DNA of 64,000 nucleotides from Limnephilus marmoratus (taxonomy: Eukaryota > Arthropoda > Insecta > Trichoptera > Limnephilidae), in NCBI GenBank assembly GCA_917880885.1, contig OU862907.1:68009072-68073071 (forward strand). Reading direction: 5' to 3'. Of this stretch, positions 35,957-47,015 are shown in pieces. The stretch's first letter is position 1, and each line of letters begins with the position of its first letter. A model generated the notes under the pieces. It was given only the letters and a program-made list of their open reading frames with translations. It ran no database searches and was not told where the DNA came from. The translations under genes and the position numbers were made by a program.

Positions 35957-36906
35957 CAGTAGCGTAGCTACCGCCGTATCAGCCGTATCAATGATACGGA
36001 GCCCCGGGGCTGCAGGGGCCCCCAACGTGTGTAAGCAAAAATTAGTAAAATGTTATCTACAATGTCACTTAATCTCGTGCTTCCCGTGAAAAAAACACAA
36101 AAAAACTTGTCATACGTGCCTATAGTTTTCACTTCAGAAATGACAAAAGTAAAAAAAGCAATCTCTTTTTCCCCGGGTTAATCGTGTGCACAAAAGTTGC
36201 CAACATTCTACATCGATTATTACGATAATGACAAACAACGGAGTGCAATATTTACGCGTGTTATTACATTCCGGTTCAACCTTTATTTATTACATTGCAA
36301 TACAATACAATCTTTATCTTCTGATTATTTATTGGTTAAAATTAGTTTGATTTGTGAAAATAATGAGTGAAATGAAAGAGATTATCCCAGTGGAGCTATG
36401 AAAAGAAAAACTAAACAGAAAAGGGAGGAGGTTATTAAAAAAATGCCCAAAATTTCTTAATTTTTTCAGCAATCAGCTTCTGTGAGTGATTTAGATTGCA
36501 ATGGTAAGTACCTACTACCTATTTATCTACCAGTAGCGAAGGGTGAATTATTTTTTGAAAGAACAATGACAACCTTCAATACATGAAAATACGTGATCAC
36601 GTATTGTACCGAGTTATAATAAGAATTTTGTTTTTATATTCTTCATTAGTAGTTGATTATTACTCTCAAAGCCATTTTTCTCATAATGCTGTGAGAATAG
36701 ATATTTTAGCCCTTTAAGATGTTTAGGTTATGTCGCCTACAAAAAAATATAAATTCCAAATTATTGACCAAATACTCGTAACCTTACGTATCGTACGTTA
36801 TTTAACTATATATTTTTTAAATTTATCTAAACTTTATTTTATAAATTAGTTGGGGGGCCCCCAACTAATTTGATACGGGGCCCCTCCAAGGCACGCTACG
36901 CCACTG
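35957..36906 (+). mobile_element. 950-bp hAT derivative
   Basis: Perfect 8-bp duplications, gaaattag, lie at 35949-35956 and 36907-36914. The termini are cagtagcgtagct and, reversed, cagtggcgtagcg. The subterminal regions share ggggcccccaac-type runs. It retains the first coding exon of a transposase (36398-36502) but nothing else, so it is an internally deleted, non-autonomous copy. Confidence 0.92.
36398..36502 (+). pseudogene. hAT transposase, first exon remnant
   Basis: The frame reads MKRKTKQKREEVIKKMPKIS, a stop, then FFQQSASVSDLDCN, and runs into a consensus splice donor, gtaagt, at 36503. A basic start followed by a K-x-P-K-I-x-x-F-F block is typical of the N-terminus of hAT transposases of the ZMYM-like group. 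The stop (taa) replaces a residue just before FF. The DNA-binding and catalytic domains are absent. Confidence 0.6.
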
Positions 36907-36914
36907 GAAATTAG

Positions 36915-37535
36915 ATAACTCAGGTAATTTTATAAAAACAGCGAAGTTTATTGAGTTAAATAAAATACCAACATACAATAAGTTTCAGGATGTCTCATGA
37001 AAACCCATCAGGGATAATAATAGGTTGGATATTCATTTCGTTTTTTTTTTTAAATCCTGTTATGTTTCACTCATCTTTGGTCGCAATATGAAACTACATA
37101 GCTCAAATGTTTGCTCTCAATCATTTTAGTAAAGACTCAAACCCCCTTTGAAAAGTTTCCAGGCACACAAGATAACTTCTACTGATCTGATCCTGCAGAT
37201 GTCTCTATGCCCGTATCATTATTAAATAATTTAGCCGAAAGGTTTTCAAAAAATGTTGGTTTATATTATACCTACCTAGTATCTACATGAATTACATCCG
37301 TATTATTTATAAATAATTATCTAATAATATTGTTTGCACACTATGCACAGCAGGGACAGGGGACACCGCCAATATATTTAGTAATGGAAATAATAGTAAT
37401 AAAATTATATTTCTTCAAATGATCGCATATTAACTTTGTGGCGTCATTTTAATAAAATGAAAACAAATAGCTTTGTATAGGTACACCACTTATTTAATCA
37501 AACATAACAACATAATTACACACCAATGTTTCTCC
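36915..37535. other. Unannotated spacer
   Basis: AT-rich sequence with no recognisable gene, repeat or terminal structure. Confidence 0.5.
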
Positions 37536-37925
37536 TTCTTCTCGGCTCCTCAGCTCCTCAGCTCCTCAGCTCCTCAGCTTCACGGCTCCTCGTCTCCTCG
37601 TCTCCTCGGCCACGTTTCTGCGTCTCCTCGGCTCCTCGTCTCCTCGGCTCCTCGTTTCCTCGTCTCCTCGACTCCTCGACTCCTCGTCTCCTCGACTCCT
37701 CGACTCCTCGGCTCCTCGGCTCCTCGGCTCCTCGGCTCCTCGGCTCCTCGGCTCCTCGACCTCGTCTCTGCATCTCCTCGGCTCCTCGTCTCCTCGGCTC
37801 CTCGACCTCGTCTCTGCGTCTCCTCGGCTCCTCGTCTCCTCGGCTCCTCGACCTCGTCTCTGCGTCTCCTCGGTTCTTCGGCTCCTCGGTTCTTCGGCTC
37901 CCCAGTTTCTCGGCTACTTCGCTTG
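37536..37925. repeat. Pyrimidine-rich ctcctcgg array with 45-bp units
   Basis: Words of 8 bp (ggctcctc) recur throughout. From 37757 a larger unit of 45 bp beginning gacctcgtctctgc is repeated at 37757, 37802 and 37847. The strand asymmetry is extreme (C and T on plus, G and A on minus). Open frames here (Ser/Leu/Arg-rich on plus, Glu/Arg-rich on minus) are low-complexity by-products. Confidence 0.9.
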
Positions 37926-38254
37926 ACAAGTTCGCGCCCGGAGCGGTCTGCTCAATTTATTTATTTTTTACAAAATTTCACAAAATTTTCATAATTTTGG
38001 ACTTCCACAAAATTTACAAAATTTCACAAATTTTCCGGGAAGCTTCCTAGAAGTACCAATGCTTTAGAAATATTGATGATTTTTATAGTAAGTGTTGAAA
38101 TACTTTACAGAAATATTAATGATTTTCATATTATAAAATATAAATTTATTGTAAGGATAAAAATGAAAAACGAGTATTCAAAGCGATCAAGGTGATTTAT
38201 CGGAGCTGATAAAGATCTTTGATAAATGTATCTATTATATACGCCGGCAAGCGC

Positions 38255-38505
38255 ACATCAAATCCCTAAAGTTTCATCCCAATCTGAAGAACGGTTTAGC
38301 AATGCATAATTTCATGATGCCAGAGCTCAATATTTTATACAGAAATAATCGAGGGGCTGCGCTCATCAAATCCGCAAATTTTCATCGCTATTGGATGAAT
38401 GGTTTAGCAATGCACAATTTCATGATGCCGGAGCTCACTATTGTATACCTACAGAAACCATCGCGGGCATGTGCACAACTAATCTCCAAAGGGCGATTCC
38501 GCTAT
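38255..38505 (+). repeat. Two ~108-bp repeat units, left pair
   Basis: The core of each unit is tttagcaatgcataatttcatgatgcc then gagctcactattttatac. Two more units occur at 40684-40900. All four share wording such as aaagtttcatcgcaatcgg. The two pairs flank a 2.2-kb block and probably were one array before that block inserted. Confidence 0.75.
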
Positions 38506-38971
38506 TGACGATTCTCGACATTAATTTTTAATCACAGAATTTGTTTTTTTTTTTTTATATCAGTGCAAAGAAGAAAGTCAATATTTGATAATAATAAAAA
38601 ATTATCATTCGACGAATCGATATGTAAACTGCAAAATCACACCGTGCAACATTGGCTCTAAACAGCTGTTACCGATAGTTTGAGGTTATATTTTACTGCT
38701 AAACGTTTAGTGACAATATTTATTTATATTTATGTGTCAAAAGATGTAATTTTTGTTGTTGTTATTTTTTAAGCATCATTGACTACAAGAAGTTACTGTT
38801 AGCTTGTTGCACCCGCGATGCAAAAAGATATAAAAGTTTGTGTTGTGCACAGAAATATAGTACTAACGTTTTGAAACTTTGTAAAATAAAAGAGAAATCA
38901 AAGGCAACTTAAATCAATCGTTCTTAAGAGTATAATGTTAGCTGAATTGAAATAAACGTTGACTCAAATTG

Positions 38972-39010
38972 GTTGCACCCGCGATGTGATGTCATAATCG
39001 CGGGTGCAAC
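38972..39010. repeat. Perfect 14-bp inverted repeat
   Basis: GTTGCACCCGCGAT and its exact reverse complement are separated by 11 bases. This is the only place where two copies of the motif face each other. Confidence 0.95.
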
Positions 39011-39514
39011 TCTTTGACAACTACCCTTATTGTGTAATTTATCGTATATTTTATTGTTGTGTTCTGTCTTGAATAATAATATACGCTGTGTATGAATGGT
39101 TATTTATATTTAAAAAGGGTTTTTAATATAATATTCCCCTTTAATATAGAAATATGGGTTAAAATGACAGAAGAACAACGGAAAGAGACCGCTTCATGGA
39201 AATATGGGTGAAAATTTAAAGAAAATCCTTGTTCATATTAGTAAGAAAAGAAGAAGCTGAAGGGTCATATTGGATGATAAATGGGAAGGGCTGAAAAATA
39301 TAGCAGGCATTCAATCAAAACATTTCATTCAATCTGAAGTCGGTGATAGCATTTCCGTGGCGCGAACCCCACTATCTCATCTCAAATGCACATTGGTTTT
39401 GAAATCTCCAAAAACAACCACTGAAACAGAACGTGATTGGGAAAATAAAGATTTGGAACATCTTAAAATTACAAAATACTAAAGGAAACGTCTCTCCAAC
39501 TCTCAAAATTACCA

Positions 39515-39600
39515 CAGACCCTCAACACAGCATCCCTAAAGATGACATAGGCCGTGATGGGAATTATTTTTCTCAGAACCTCCTGTGTGGAGCTAATTGA
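39515..39600 (+). mobile_element. LINE-A 3' UTR fragment
   Basis: Reads ctcaacacagcatccctaa then gatgacatagg and cctcctgtgtggagct. The inner stem is decayed. It lacks the poly-A run and runs straight into a tRNA-like sequence. Confidence 0.65.
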
Positions 39601-39669
39601 CGACCTCCGTAGTACAGTGGGTAAGACTCTTGACTCACAATCCGGAGGTCGCGGGTTCAAACCTGGCAT
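39601..39669 (+). tRNA. tRNA-like sequence fused to LINE-A 3' end
   Basis: An A-box-like part (cgtagtacagtgggtaagac), a ttgactcacaa loop region and a good B box (cgcgggttcaaacc) are present. The anticodon stem pairs poorly. Some resemblance to tRNA-Val(CAC) is visible. Because it is joined to a LINE tail, a SINE or tRNA-derived repeat is likelier than a functional gene. Confidence 0.4.
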
Positions 39670-40683
39670 GCGCAAATAAATTTTATTTGATTAATTTGTG
39701 TTATTTAACAATTAATTCATTTTAAAAATAATATATAATATATTTGCGGCATGTTCCAGAGTGGAAGATACTATCAGTATCACCCTGGTGTAAGACCATA
39801 TTCCGAATTGAAACGTTGCTTGAAAATGGCTTTAGCCGTGTTTAGTGACCAGATCTGAATAGCCAGGTACATCCCAACCTTCCTCTTCTCCACCTCCTTC
39901 CCCTCCCCACTACCTTCAGCCTCACAACATTTACCCAAATTGGGGATGCCATAGTCTCACTGGCTCCAGACGGGAGCAGTTGAGATTCTTGTGCGGTATT
40001 CACTGTAAAAATAATATTAATTAAATAATAACGAAAATCGTAAATGATGTAGCAGACGTGCATTTGGAAGATTTTTTGAAGTTGGAAATGCCAGAGAAAA
40101 AGATTGATGGAAATAATTTGTTCATGGAATTTTCGGCGAATCATTGACGTTTTCAAAAAGAAATAATTAACATAAATTACAAAGAAGTGTACTAATTAGT
40201 CAAAAGCATTTTTTGATATTTTATTTCGTTCCCCTTTAAGTTTTTATTGATGTTTATATGCACTTAAATTAGACGTGTTGCACCCGCGATAATTTGATGT
40301 TGCAGCCGCAATTGCTTCAAAAGCGAATAATTCTTTGTTCATGTTTTTTTCTCTATATATTTTTTTTAAATTTGTATTGATTATTTTAACGCCTAACAAA
40401 ATATGAAGCCATAACATAATAAATATTTCTCTATTAACAGACTTTTGTGTTTTTGTCTTACGATCTGGAAAGGTATGTCCAAATTTGTTCCACCTGCGAT
40501 AGCAATTTGAACCTCCCTCCTGACAATTTAAATATTTCAATAAAATTCTTATAAACGAATACAAAGTGAACAATATGTTAAAATGTAGCTCTTCCAAGAA
40601 TAATTTAATTTAAAATGTTTTTTTATTTTATCATTAGGAAGCTTTACGCGCGTCTGAATGTTGCACCCGCGATTGTAGAATCA

Positions 40684-40905
40684 ACCAAAAGTTTCATCGC
40701 AATCGGATGATTGGTTTAACAATGCATAATTTCATGATGCCAGAGCTCACTATTTTATATAGAAAGAATCGAGGGTATGCGCAAATCAAATCCCCAAAGT
40801 TTCATCGCAACCGGATGAATGGTTTAGCAATGCATAATTGCATGATGCCAGAGCTCACTATTGTATACAAAAACCAACGTGGCCATGCACATATCAAATT
40901 TCCTA
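40684..40905 (+). repeat. Two ~108-bp repeat units, right pair
   Basis: Same units as 38255-38505, with caatgcataatttcatgatgcc repeated at about 40720 and 40830. The second carries a small change (aattgcatgatg). Confidence 0.75.
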
Positions 40906-40918
40906 AGTTTCAGGGCAA

Positions 40919-41118
40919 TCTTTTATTAATTCCTTTTTATTTCCTTTCTTTATTTCATCGATTTTCATTATTTTTGTACAAGTCATGTTCTACATGTTCA
41001 TACCCAAAATTATTTGACTGTCCTAAAACGGGATAATACTCCTAGTTGGGCAGTCAAAATTTAATAAATTATGTATATAAATTTGTATTACTGTGCTAAA
41101 TAAATAAAAAAAAAATAA
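40919..41118 (+). mobile_element. LINE 3' UTR-like tail
   Basis: An AT-rich stretch ending gctaaataaataaaaaaaaaataaaaaa, a composite A-rich tail. No coding sequence remains, so the family is unknown. Confidence 0.4.
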
Positions 41119-41121
41119 AAA

Positions 41122-41870
41122 AGTTTGGAACTCGCAATACAAATCATATGTGGAAAATCTAGAACGTGTTCAAAATCGTTTTCTACGATTCTTAGATTTC
41201 CGCAGCTACCGTACACACCTAAATCACCAAGATTCAGCCGCGTATTTATTAGAAGTTCGAAGAAGCTCGGCCGCTGTTCTTTTTCTTCAAAAAATTTCCA
41301 GATCCGTTGTAGATTGCCCAGAACTCTTAGAACGAATACAGATACGAGTTCCTAATAGACAAACAAGATCAGACACGATTCTTAGCCTCCCTCGGTGCAA
41401 CACATATTCTAAGCAGAACTCTTTCATCTATCGTGCATCCAACACTTTCAACACACACTATACACAATTTGACATTTTTAACTCTGCACCACACTCCTTA
41501 GAATCACACAGACGCTCTCTCGATACTCTACAATAACAATAACTATAGATACCCCCTAATACAACCACCACTCTATGAACTTCCTTTTTTTCTATTTTTT
41601 TCTCTTTTAATTTTTGTCACGCATATTTTTACTAATATACCTCAACTTAACCGATCCTCCCCCTCCATCCCCCTATCTTTCCCCTTCCCTAAAATGTAAT
41701 TTTACATTAGTAAATATCTCTGGAATCACTCACTTGTATACAATACCTATATTATGGAAACCTGTAAATGGTTCAATTATTGTGACTCAATTACTATATA
41801 TGCTCTGTTATTAATGTTAACTGTTGGTATCCCAAACAAATAAAAATAAAATAAAATAAAATAAATTCAA
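41122..41870 (+). pseudogene. Jockey-type LINE, C-terminal fragment
   Basis: The frame from 41122 reads VWNSQYKSYVENLERVQNRFLRFLDF, then SRSVVDCPELLERIQIRVPNRQTR, and stops at 41536. This is the region downstream of the polymerase that recurs in LINE-2 and LINE-3 (ERIQKKFLRF, ERVQKKFMKY). A 3' UTR and an (aaaat)n tail at about 41843-41870 follow. The 5' truncation falls at 41119-41122. The retained frame is intact. Confidence 0.75.
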
Positions 41871-42606
41871 GTATGTAAGATTTTTACATGAAATGACAAA
41901 AACGTGAGGTGATAATAACGTTAATATAAAATACGTTTTGCTTTTTTTTCGTTATTAGTAATTTTAGTTAGAAATAATGTAAGGTGAGCCATTTTTTTAC
42001 CTTTTTTATGTTTATACTGAAAATTTGAATAACTATTTATATCATTTGTAAACGTATTTCATCACCTTTCAGAAACAGTTTCTACTTTTCGAATATATTC
42101 AGAAACATTCCGTTTATTTGGACTTTTTTGCAAAGCGGAAATATGTTTAGCTTCTGACAAAACACGCCCGCTTTTTGAAGGGTTAAGATAATATCTAGAT
42201 ATTAAGACAGAATATTTACACTAATACAATGACACCAAAGTGATTGGTACAAGAAGTCGGTGACGCACGAGGAAGACAATGTCAAGGCGCGATCACCTTT
42301 TTACGTCAATAGAAAGATGGGATGATGGGAAGAGGAGGCTGGGGTACCAGGCTATTTGGATCCGGTCACTCAACACGGCTAAAGCCATTTCAGGCAAAAT
42401 TCCTTTTTTTTAAATAAACCTTTAAAAAGATAGATGGTCTTTTTATGGATTAACACCTTTGTTTCAAAATTAATAGATTAGGTAGTTAGTTTTAGCCACG
42501 TTTATTGTTAAAAACCCGACATGTTTCTAGAGCAATGCTTACTTCATCAGGGTTATTTTAAAACTAATTACAACAAGAGACATAGTCTTAAAGGTGTCAA
42601 TGCAAA
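41871..42606. other. Unannotated spacer
   Basis: AT-rich. Around 42330-42400 (acggctaaagccatttcaggc) it is partly complementary to 39.80-39.85 kb, so both may come from one dispersed repeat. No gene seen. Confidence 0.45.
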
Positions 42607-42614
42607 GGTGGGAG

Positions 42615-42872
42615 CAGTGGCGGCTCGTGACTTTTGGGTGTGCTAGAGTGCTGATATTATAAAAAATAGCATTATTGATGTTGTTTTAGCCGAAAAAATT
42701 ATTTTTTTTGAAAATCAGTTTTTTAGTATGAAAAATTTCAGGAAGTTTCCTGAAAAATCTTAACAAAGCACCGATTTTTGACAAAAAAAAAATTGTCGCC
42801 TACGTCAACATTAGTGATGCCATTTTTTAATATTAGCACCCTAGCACACCCAAAAGTCACGAGCCGCCACTG
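42615..42872. mobile_element. 258-bp hAT MITE
   Basis: Perfect 8-bp duplications, ggtgggag, lie at 42607-42614 and 42873-42880. Terminal inverted repeats of about 45 bp start cagtggcggctcgtgac and are nearly identical between ends. Too short to code. It must have been moved by a transposase made elsewhere. Confidence 0.95.
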
Positions 42873-43218
42873 GGTGGGAGTGGTAGTGAGGAGGGGGGGG
42901 GGGGGGGTAGTAGGACATAATTTACGCTTTTCCATTATATAGTCTGAAGTGTGATTCGTCTCCAATAATGGTTGGCATACTTCAAAAAAATATTATAGAT
43001 TTAGGGTGTTAAATGAAGATATAAAATCACATAATTTTTAATAGGTAATATTTGGATATCATGATGACTTTGAATTTTCACATAATAGAGAAAAACCCAC
43101 CCTTGTTAAATCTTAAAAAAATATTGGATAAACTATTAAAAATTAACAATTTTTCAATAAAACACGAAAAAGAAGGGATATTTTGATTTACTTATTTAAA
43201 AAAAATATGAATATAATT

Positions 43219-43640
43219 CAAATTATCTCAAGGCAGTATATTCAAATACCAGCAATATCCTTCTTACTCTCAAATTATCTCAAGGCAGTATATTCAAATA
43301 CCAGCAATATCCTTCTTACTCTCAAATTATCTCAAGGCAGTATATTCAAATACCAGCAATATCCTTCTTACTCTCAAATTATCTCAAGGCAGTATATTCA
43401 AATACCAGCAATATCCTTCTTACTCTCAAATTATCTCAAGGCAGTATATTCAAATACCAGCAATATCCTTCTTACTCTCAAATTATCTCAAGGCAGTATA
43501 TTCAAATACCAGCAATATCCTTCTTACTCTCAAATTATCTCAAGGCAGTATATTCAAATACCAGCAATATCCTTCTTATTCTCAAATTATCTCAAGGCAG
43601 TATATTCAAATACCAGCAATATCCTTCTTACTCTCAAATT
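43219..43640. repeat. 52-bp minisatellite, 8 units
   Basis: The unit caaattatctcaaggcagta... repeats at 43221, 43273 and so on. One unit has cttattctc instead of cttactctc. The 52-bp period rotates the frame, so the open frame at 43183-43686 shows a three-unit peptide cycle. It is a by-product. Confidence 0.95.
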
Positions 43641-44545
43641 TCGGAATTATTTTGCGATACTCAATCTTGGGACGTTTTGTAAATGATTTTGTAAATACTA
43701 CGTTTGCTAGAGAAGATACAAAAAATATGGTTTAATGATTCGTAGTAACTTATATGTACACTAGACACAACCCCTTAAAATGAAAATTTTCAAAACTTTG
43801 AATTGAATCCGGAGGAAGAAGATCGTATCAGAAATTTGAAAAATTTAAACACGTCGCTTTTAGAGTTTAAAAATCACTTTTTTTAAATGATCCACCATAT
43901 TAACTACTTGAGCGCTTCTTTCCACAATCCGGCATTATTTAAAAAACCACGGATTGCTCTGTTGCCAATTTTGGCAAATATACCCTCGATTTTAGATTTT
44001 TTTAAAAAATATTTTTGAATATTTCCGAGATGTGCACTTACTGTTTTAAGAAAGCTGGATAGCCTTCTTCTAATAATAGTTAAAAACGTGTCACTGCTCT
44101 TTGGTTTTTTAACAGGAATCTTCGTGTTACGAAAACTGATTTAAACAAATACAACTGAAACGGTCGCTGTCAAAATGCTCGCATATATAATCTAATTTTT
44201 CATCGTAGGTATTTTAGTGGATTTTTCTAACATATTTGTACTTATGTACCAGTGTAATAATGATTGAATTTTTAACATATTGACGAATTTAAATACCATG
44301 AGACTTATAAATACAGTGAAAATTTGGATTGCAAAATTTTTCGGGTCGCTTTCATAAAGTTACTGCTTAGTAGATTTGCCGATTCGAATGGTTTGAAAAT
44401 GGACTATTTTCAATAAATAAAGCAATAAGTTATCAAGTTAATTGATATTGATGATTTTTTATTTATTTTAATTTATTAATTTTATTTTAGTAATTTGTAC
44501 ATTTAAGTTTACAAATTTCTAATTAATTATAATATTTCACATTGC
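43641..44545. other. Unannotated spacer
   Basis: AT-rich sequence without recognisable genes or terminal repeats. Confidence 0.5.
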
Positions 44546-45497
44546 CTTTGTCATGTGCACCAATTCATTGTTACGCGGATGACAGTACAGTTCATGATAG
44601 CTTTATGTTTGACAAGCCCCCAAAGGGCTTACAAACTCCAACAGCTCGTAAGGCTTTGAAGCAAAGAATGGACGGTTACCTCGAGAGTGTTTTCTCTTGG
44701 GGTAAAAATAATCTCGTTGAATTTAATGTTTCAAAGACCAAATCTTGTCTGATTACGTCTAAAAGGGATCGAAATGAAAATCTAGTCTCTTTCAACGGAA
44801 GCAATCTTCCGAACAGGCCCTCCATTGATATGCTTGGTGTAACCCTAAGTGACCAGCTCAGGTATGGGGGCTCCATCGAAGCCAGAGTAAAGTTAGCCTC
44901 CCAAAAACTGGGCGTACTGTACAGGGCCCGCAGATACTTTAATAGTACACAACTGCTAACCCTGTACAAATTGCAAGTGCGCCCCAAGGTTGAATTTGGC
45001 AGCCACCTCTGGTCTGGAGCTCCAAAATACCTGAAAAATACCCTCGACTCTGTGCAGAAACGGGCGGTCCGTTTGATAGATTCTCCCATCTTAACAGACG
45101 GATTGTAATCTTTAGAGCACAGGCGTCGGGTGGGAATGCTATCCTTGTTCTACCGGTATTACAATGGAAGATGCTCCGAGGAACTAGCATCATTGATCCC
45201 TTCGGCACCGGTGCATAGTCGGGAAACACGCCAAACGCGTGCCCAACACTTGTACACAGTTGACATTTGTCACATGAGAACGGGTCGTTTCTTCGACTCA
45301 TTCTTGTGTTCAACAGCTCGGCTGTGGAATGATTTGCCGGCCTCTGTGTTTCCTCCTTCCTACAACATGGGTCTCTTCAAGACCAATGTTCATTCCTTCC
45401 CCTCCTCAAAGAGACCCTCCACACAGCATCCCAGATGACATAGACCCTGAGGGAAATTATTTTCCTCAGGGCCTCCTGTATGGAGTTAATGTAAAAA
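44546..45497 (+). pseudogene. LINE-A fragment, from YADD box to poly-A
   Basis: 5'-truncated immediately before the catalytic region: SCAPIHCYADDSTVHDS, RKALKQRMDGYLESVFSWGKNN, NRPSIDMLGVTLSDQLRY, YRARRYFNST and RAVRLIDSP. A CAA-to-TAA change gives a stop at 45106-45108 (after LTDGL). The frame then continues to 45438 with LWNDLPASVF. The 3' hairpin (45418-45491) and a poly-A run follow. It is very similar to the 5057-6190 copy, so it is a recent but dead copy. Confidence 0.88.
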
Positions 45498-45549
45498 AAA
45501 AAAAAAATTGCAAACTAAATATTATGTAGTTTTATGTAGCTCTTACAGC

Positions 45550-46391
45550 CAGGGCCGGTTTTAGCACTACCAGCGCCCTGGGCGAGATTTCCACGACGCC
45601 CCCTAACTGCAATTCAATTCCATACGAAAAAGAGCAATGGGTACAGTGAAATAACCGTTTATTAAAAAAAAACTATTTATTAAAAAAAAATAATAAAATT
45701 TCACATTTCTTGTCTTCCTATCAGTGAAATTGATAACCTAATAAAATTCTTTGATTAGGTTTTATCAAAATCGATGTTTTCAGCAATTTCATTTTCGATT
45801 GACAAAGTTGCCAAGTTTGTCAATTTAGATTGAGATATTGTCGATCGCAGATAGGTTTTTATCTTGAATGAATTGTTTCATTGTTTGCTAGTTTTTTTTT
45901 ATAAAAATAGAATTAGACAAATGTCGCCCTGTATCATTCTTCGGATAATTATCAATGTGAGTTTGCACTGGGCCACTAGGTATGATCAATTATTTTGCTA
46001 TTTCGAATGAGTGGCAAAGTGGCTGGATCCGCTATATTCGGGACAACAGTACTAACGTAATCTAGAATTTGTATTTGTCGTACATCATCAATGGAGTCAT
46101 CCTGAGCAGCATCTGTAATTGTAGCACAACTTATTCCCTCACTTCGGGAAACTTCGTCCACAATCTCTTCAGCAGCTATCTGATCTGACTTGTCAGACAG
46201 AGGCTCCATTGCCGATGAATTCGTTTGTATTCCAGATGTAGATGCCACATTCAGGTCTTGATTTTTTGTTATGATATATTTATCTATATTCATAAACTTT
46301 TTTGTTTTTTAAAATTACTTTTCTTTTTCTGCTTTTCGTTTTATATATTTTGATCCAGATTTCTTTTGATTAGATCAACGTGTTTAGACAT
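45550..46391 (-). mobile_element. hAT remnant with one visible terminus
   Basis: The left end starts cagggccggttttagcac, followed by agcgccctgggcgaga, a common hAT-style terminus. I found neither a matching right terminus nor an 8-bp duplication (cttacagc expected), so the far end is probably lost. It includes the transposase N-terminal remnant at 45888-46391. Confidence 0.55.
45888..46391 (-). pseudogene. hAT transposase, N-terminal remnant
   Basis: Minus strand, from an ATG at 46391. After early frameshifts it shows SGSKYIKRKAEKEK, then MNIDKYIITKNQDLNVAS, an acidic linker, and ILDYVSTVVPNIADPATLPL. After another frameshift near 45985 it gives GPVQTHIDNYPKNDTGRHLSNS. The G-P-V-Q ... P-K-N-x-x-G-R-H-x-S block is characteristic of ZMYM-like hAT transposases just before the TTF-type zinc finger. 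The zinc finger and catalytic RNase-H-like domain are absent. At least two frameshifts and stops make it non-functional. Confidence 0.65.
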
Positions 46392-47015
46392 TTTGAACTA
46401 ATTAGTAAAGTAGTAATCAATAAAATCTGCAACAAATTCGAAAAGTCGAAACATTTCTAAAAATAAATTGATTACAATAAAATTTCATTATAAAGCTATC
46501 CAGCGAGGACGACAAAAAACGCATTATATTTGGGATAGCGTTAAACACTGGAAGGAATATAAAAAAATGTAGGTAACATTGACATGGCAGCAGAATATTT
46601 GTGTAATGTTTTACTTTTACAAGCTTGTGTTTCGCGACAGTGCTTAGATTTGGAAGAAAAAATCACGATCATCGTTCCCGTGGAATTGAGATTTTTCCCG
46701 CATTAAAAAGTGGGTGATCTATATATTTCCTCGGGTTCTATATTATCTCCGTACCAAAATCTCATCAATATAGTATTATTAGTTCCAAAGATTACCCCGC
46801 CCCAAACGTATAAACATACAAACAAATGTTATAGAGATCGATAGATAGCAGAGAGAGAATAATGTAGTAGAAGAGAGTGTTTAGTATAGATTGTTAAAAT
46901 AAATTTGTAATTACCTAATAAAATGATTAGTCAAAATATCAAATACAAATACCTACTTTTACACTTTACACTATTTATATTTCAACTTTTTAGAAAAAAA
47001 AACTAATGGCACTCG
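46392..47015. other. Unannotated spacer
   Basis: AT-rich. No gene or terminal structure seen. A 30-bp direct duplication (gcatcgcaacgtagcgtgg...) lies just beyond at 47054-47112. Confidence 0.45.

Larger units (their letters stand above)
38506..40683. mobile_element. Unclassified insert with repeated 14-bp motif
   Basis: The motif GTTGCACCCGCGAT occurs at 38806-38819, 38972-38985, 40277-40290 and 40660-40673. It is inverted at 38997-39010 and degenerate at 40487-40500. The block interrupts a ~108-bp repeat array. Many DNA transposases bind short repeated subterminal motifs, so a non-autonomous DNA transposon is possible, but I found no terminal inverted repeats or target duplication. It also contains a LINE-A 3' end, a tRNA-like sequence and a sequence at 39.76-39.9 kb that is partly complementary to 42.33-42.4 kb. 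A 70-codon frame at 39270-39482 is unrecognised. Confidence 0.4.

Noticed and set aside
37473..38050. Ser/Leu/Arg-rich frames in the pyrimidine tract
   Set aside because: Low-complexity by-products of the repeat in several frames at once.
40244..40597. 117-codon minus-strand frame
   Set aside because: AT-rich, no recognisable domain, and it contains two copies of the 14-bp motif; no evidence of coding.
43183..43686. 167-codon repetitive frame
   Set aside because: Generated by the 52-bp minisatellite; the peptide cycles through all three frames of the unit.
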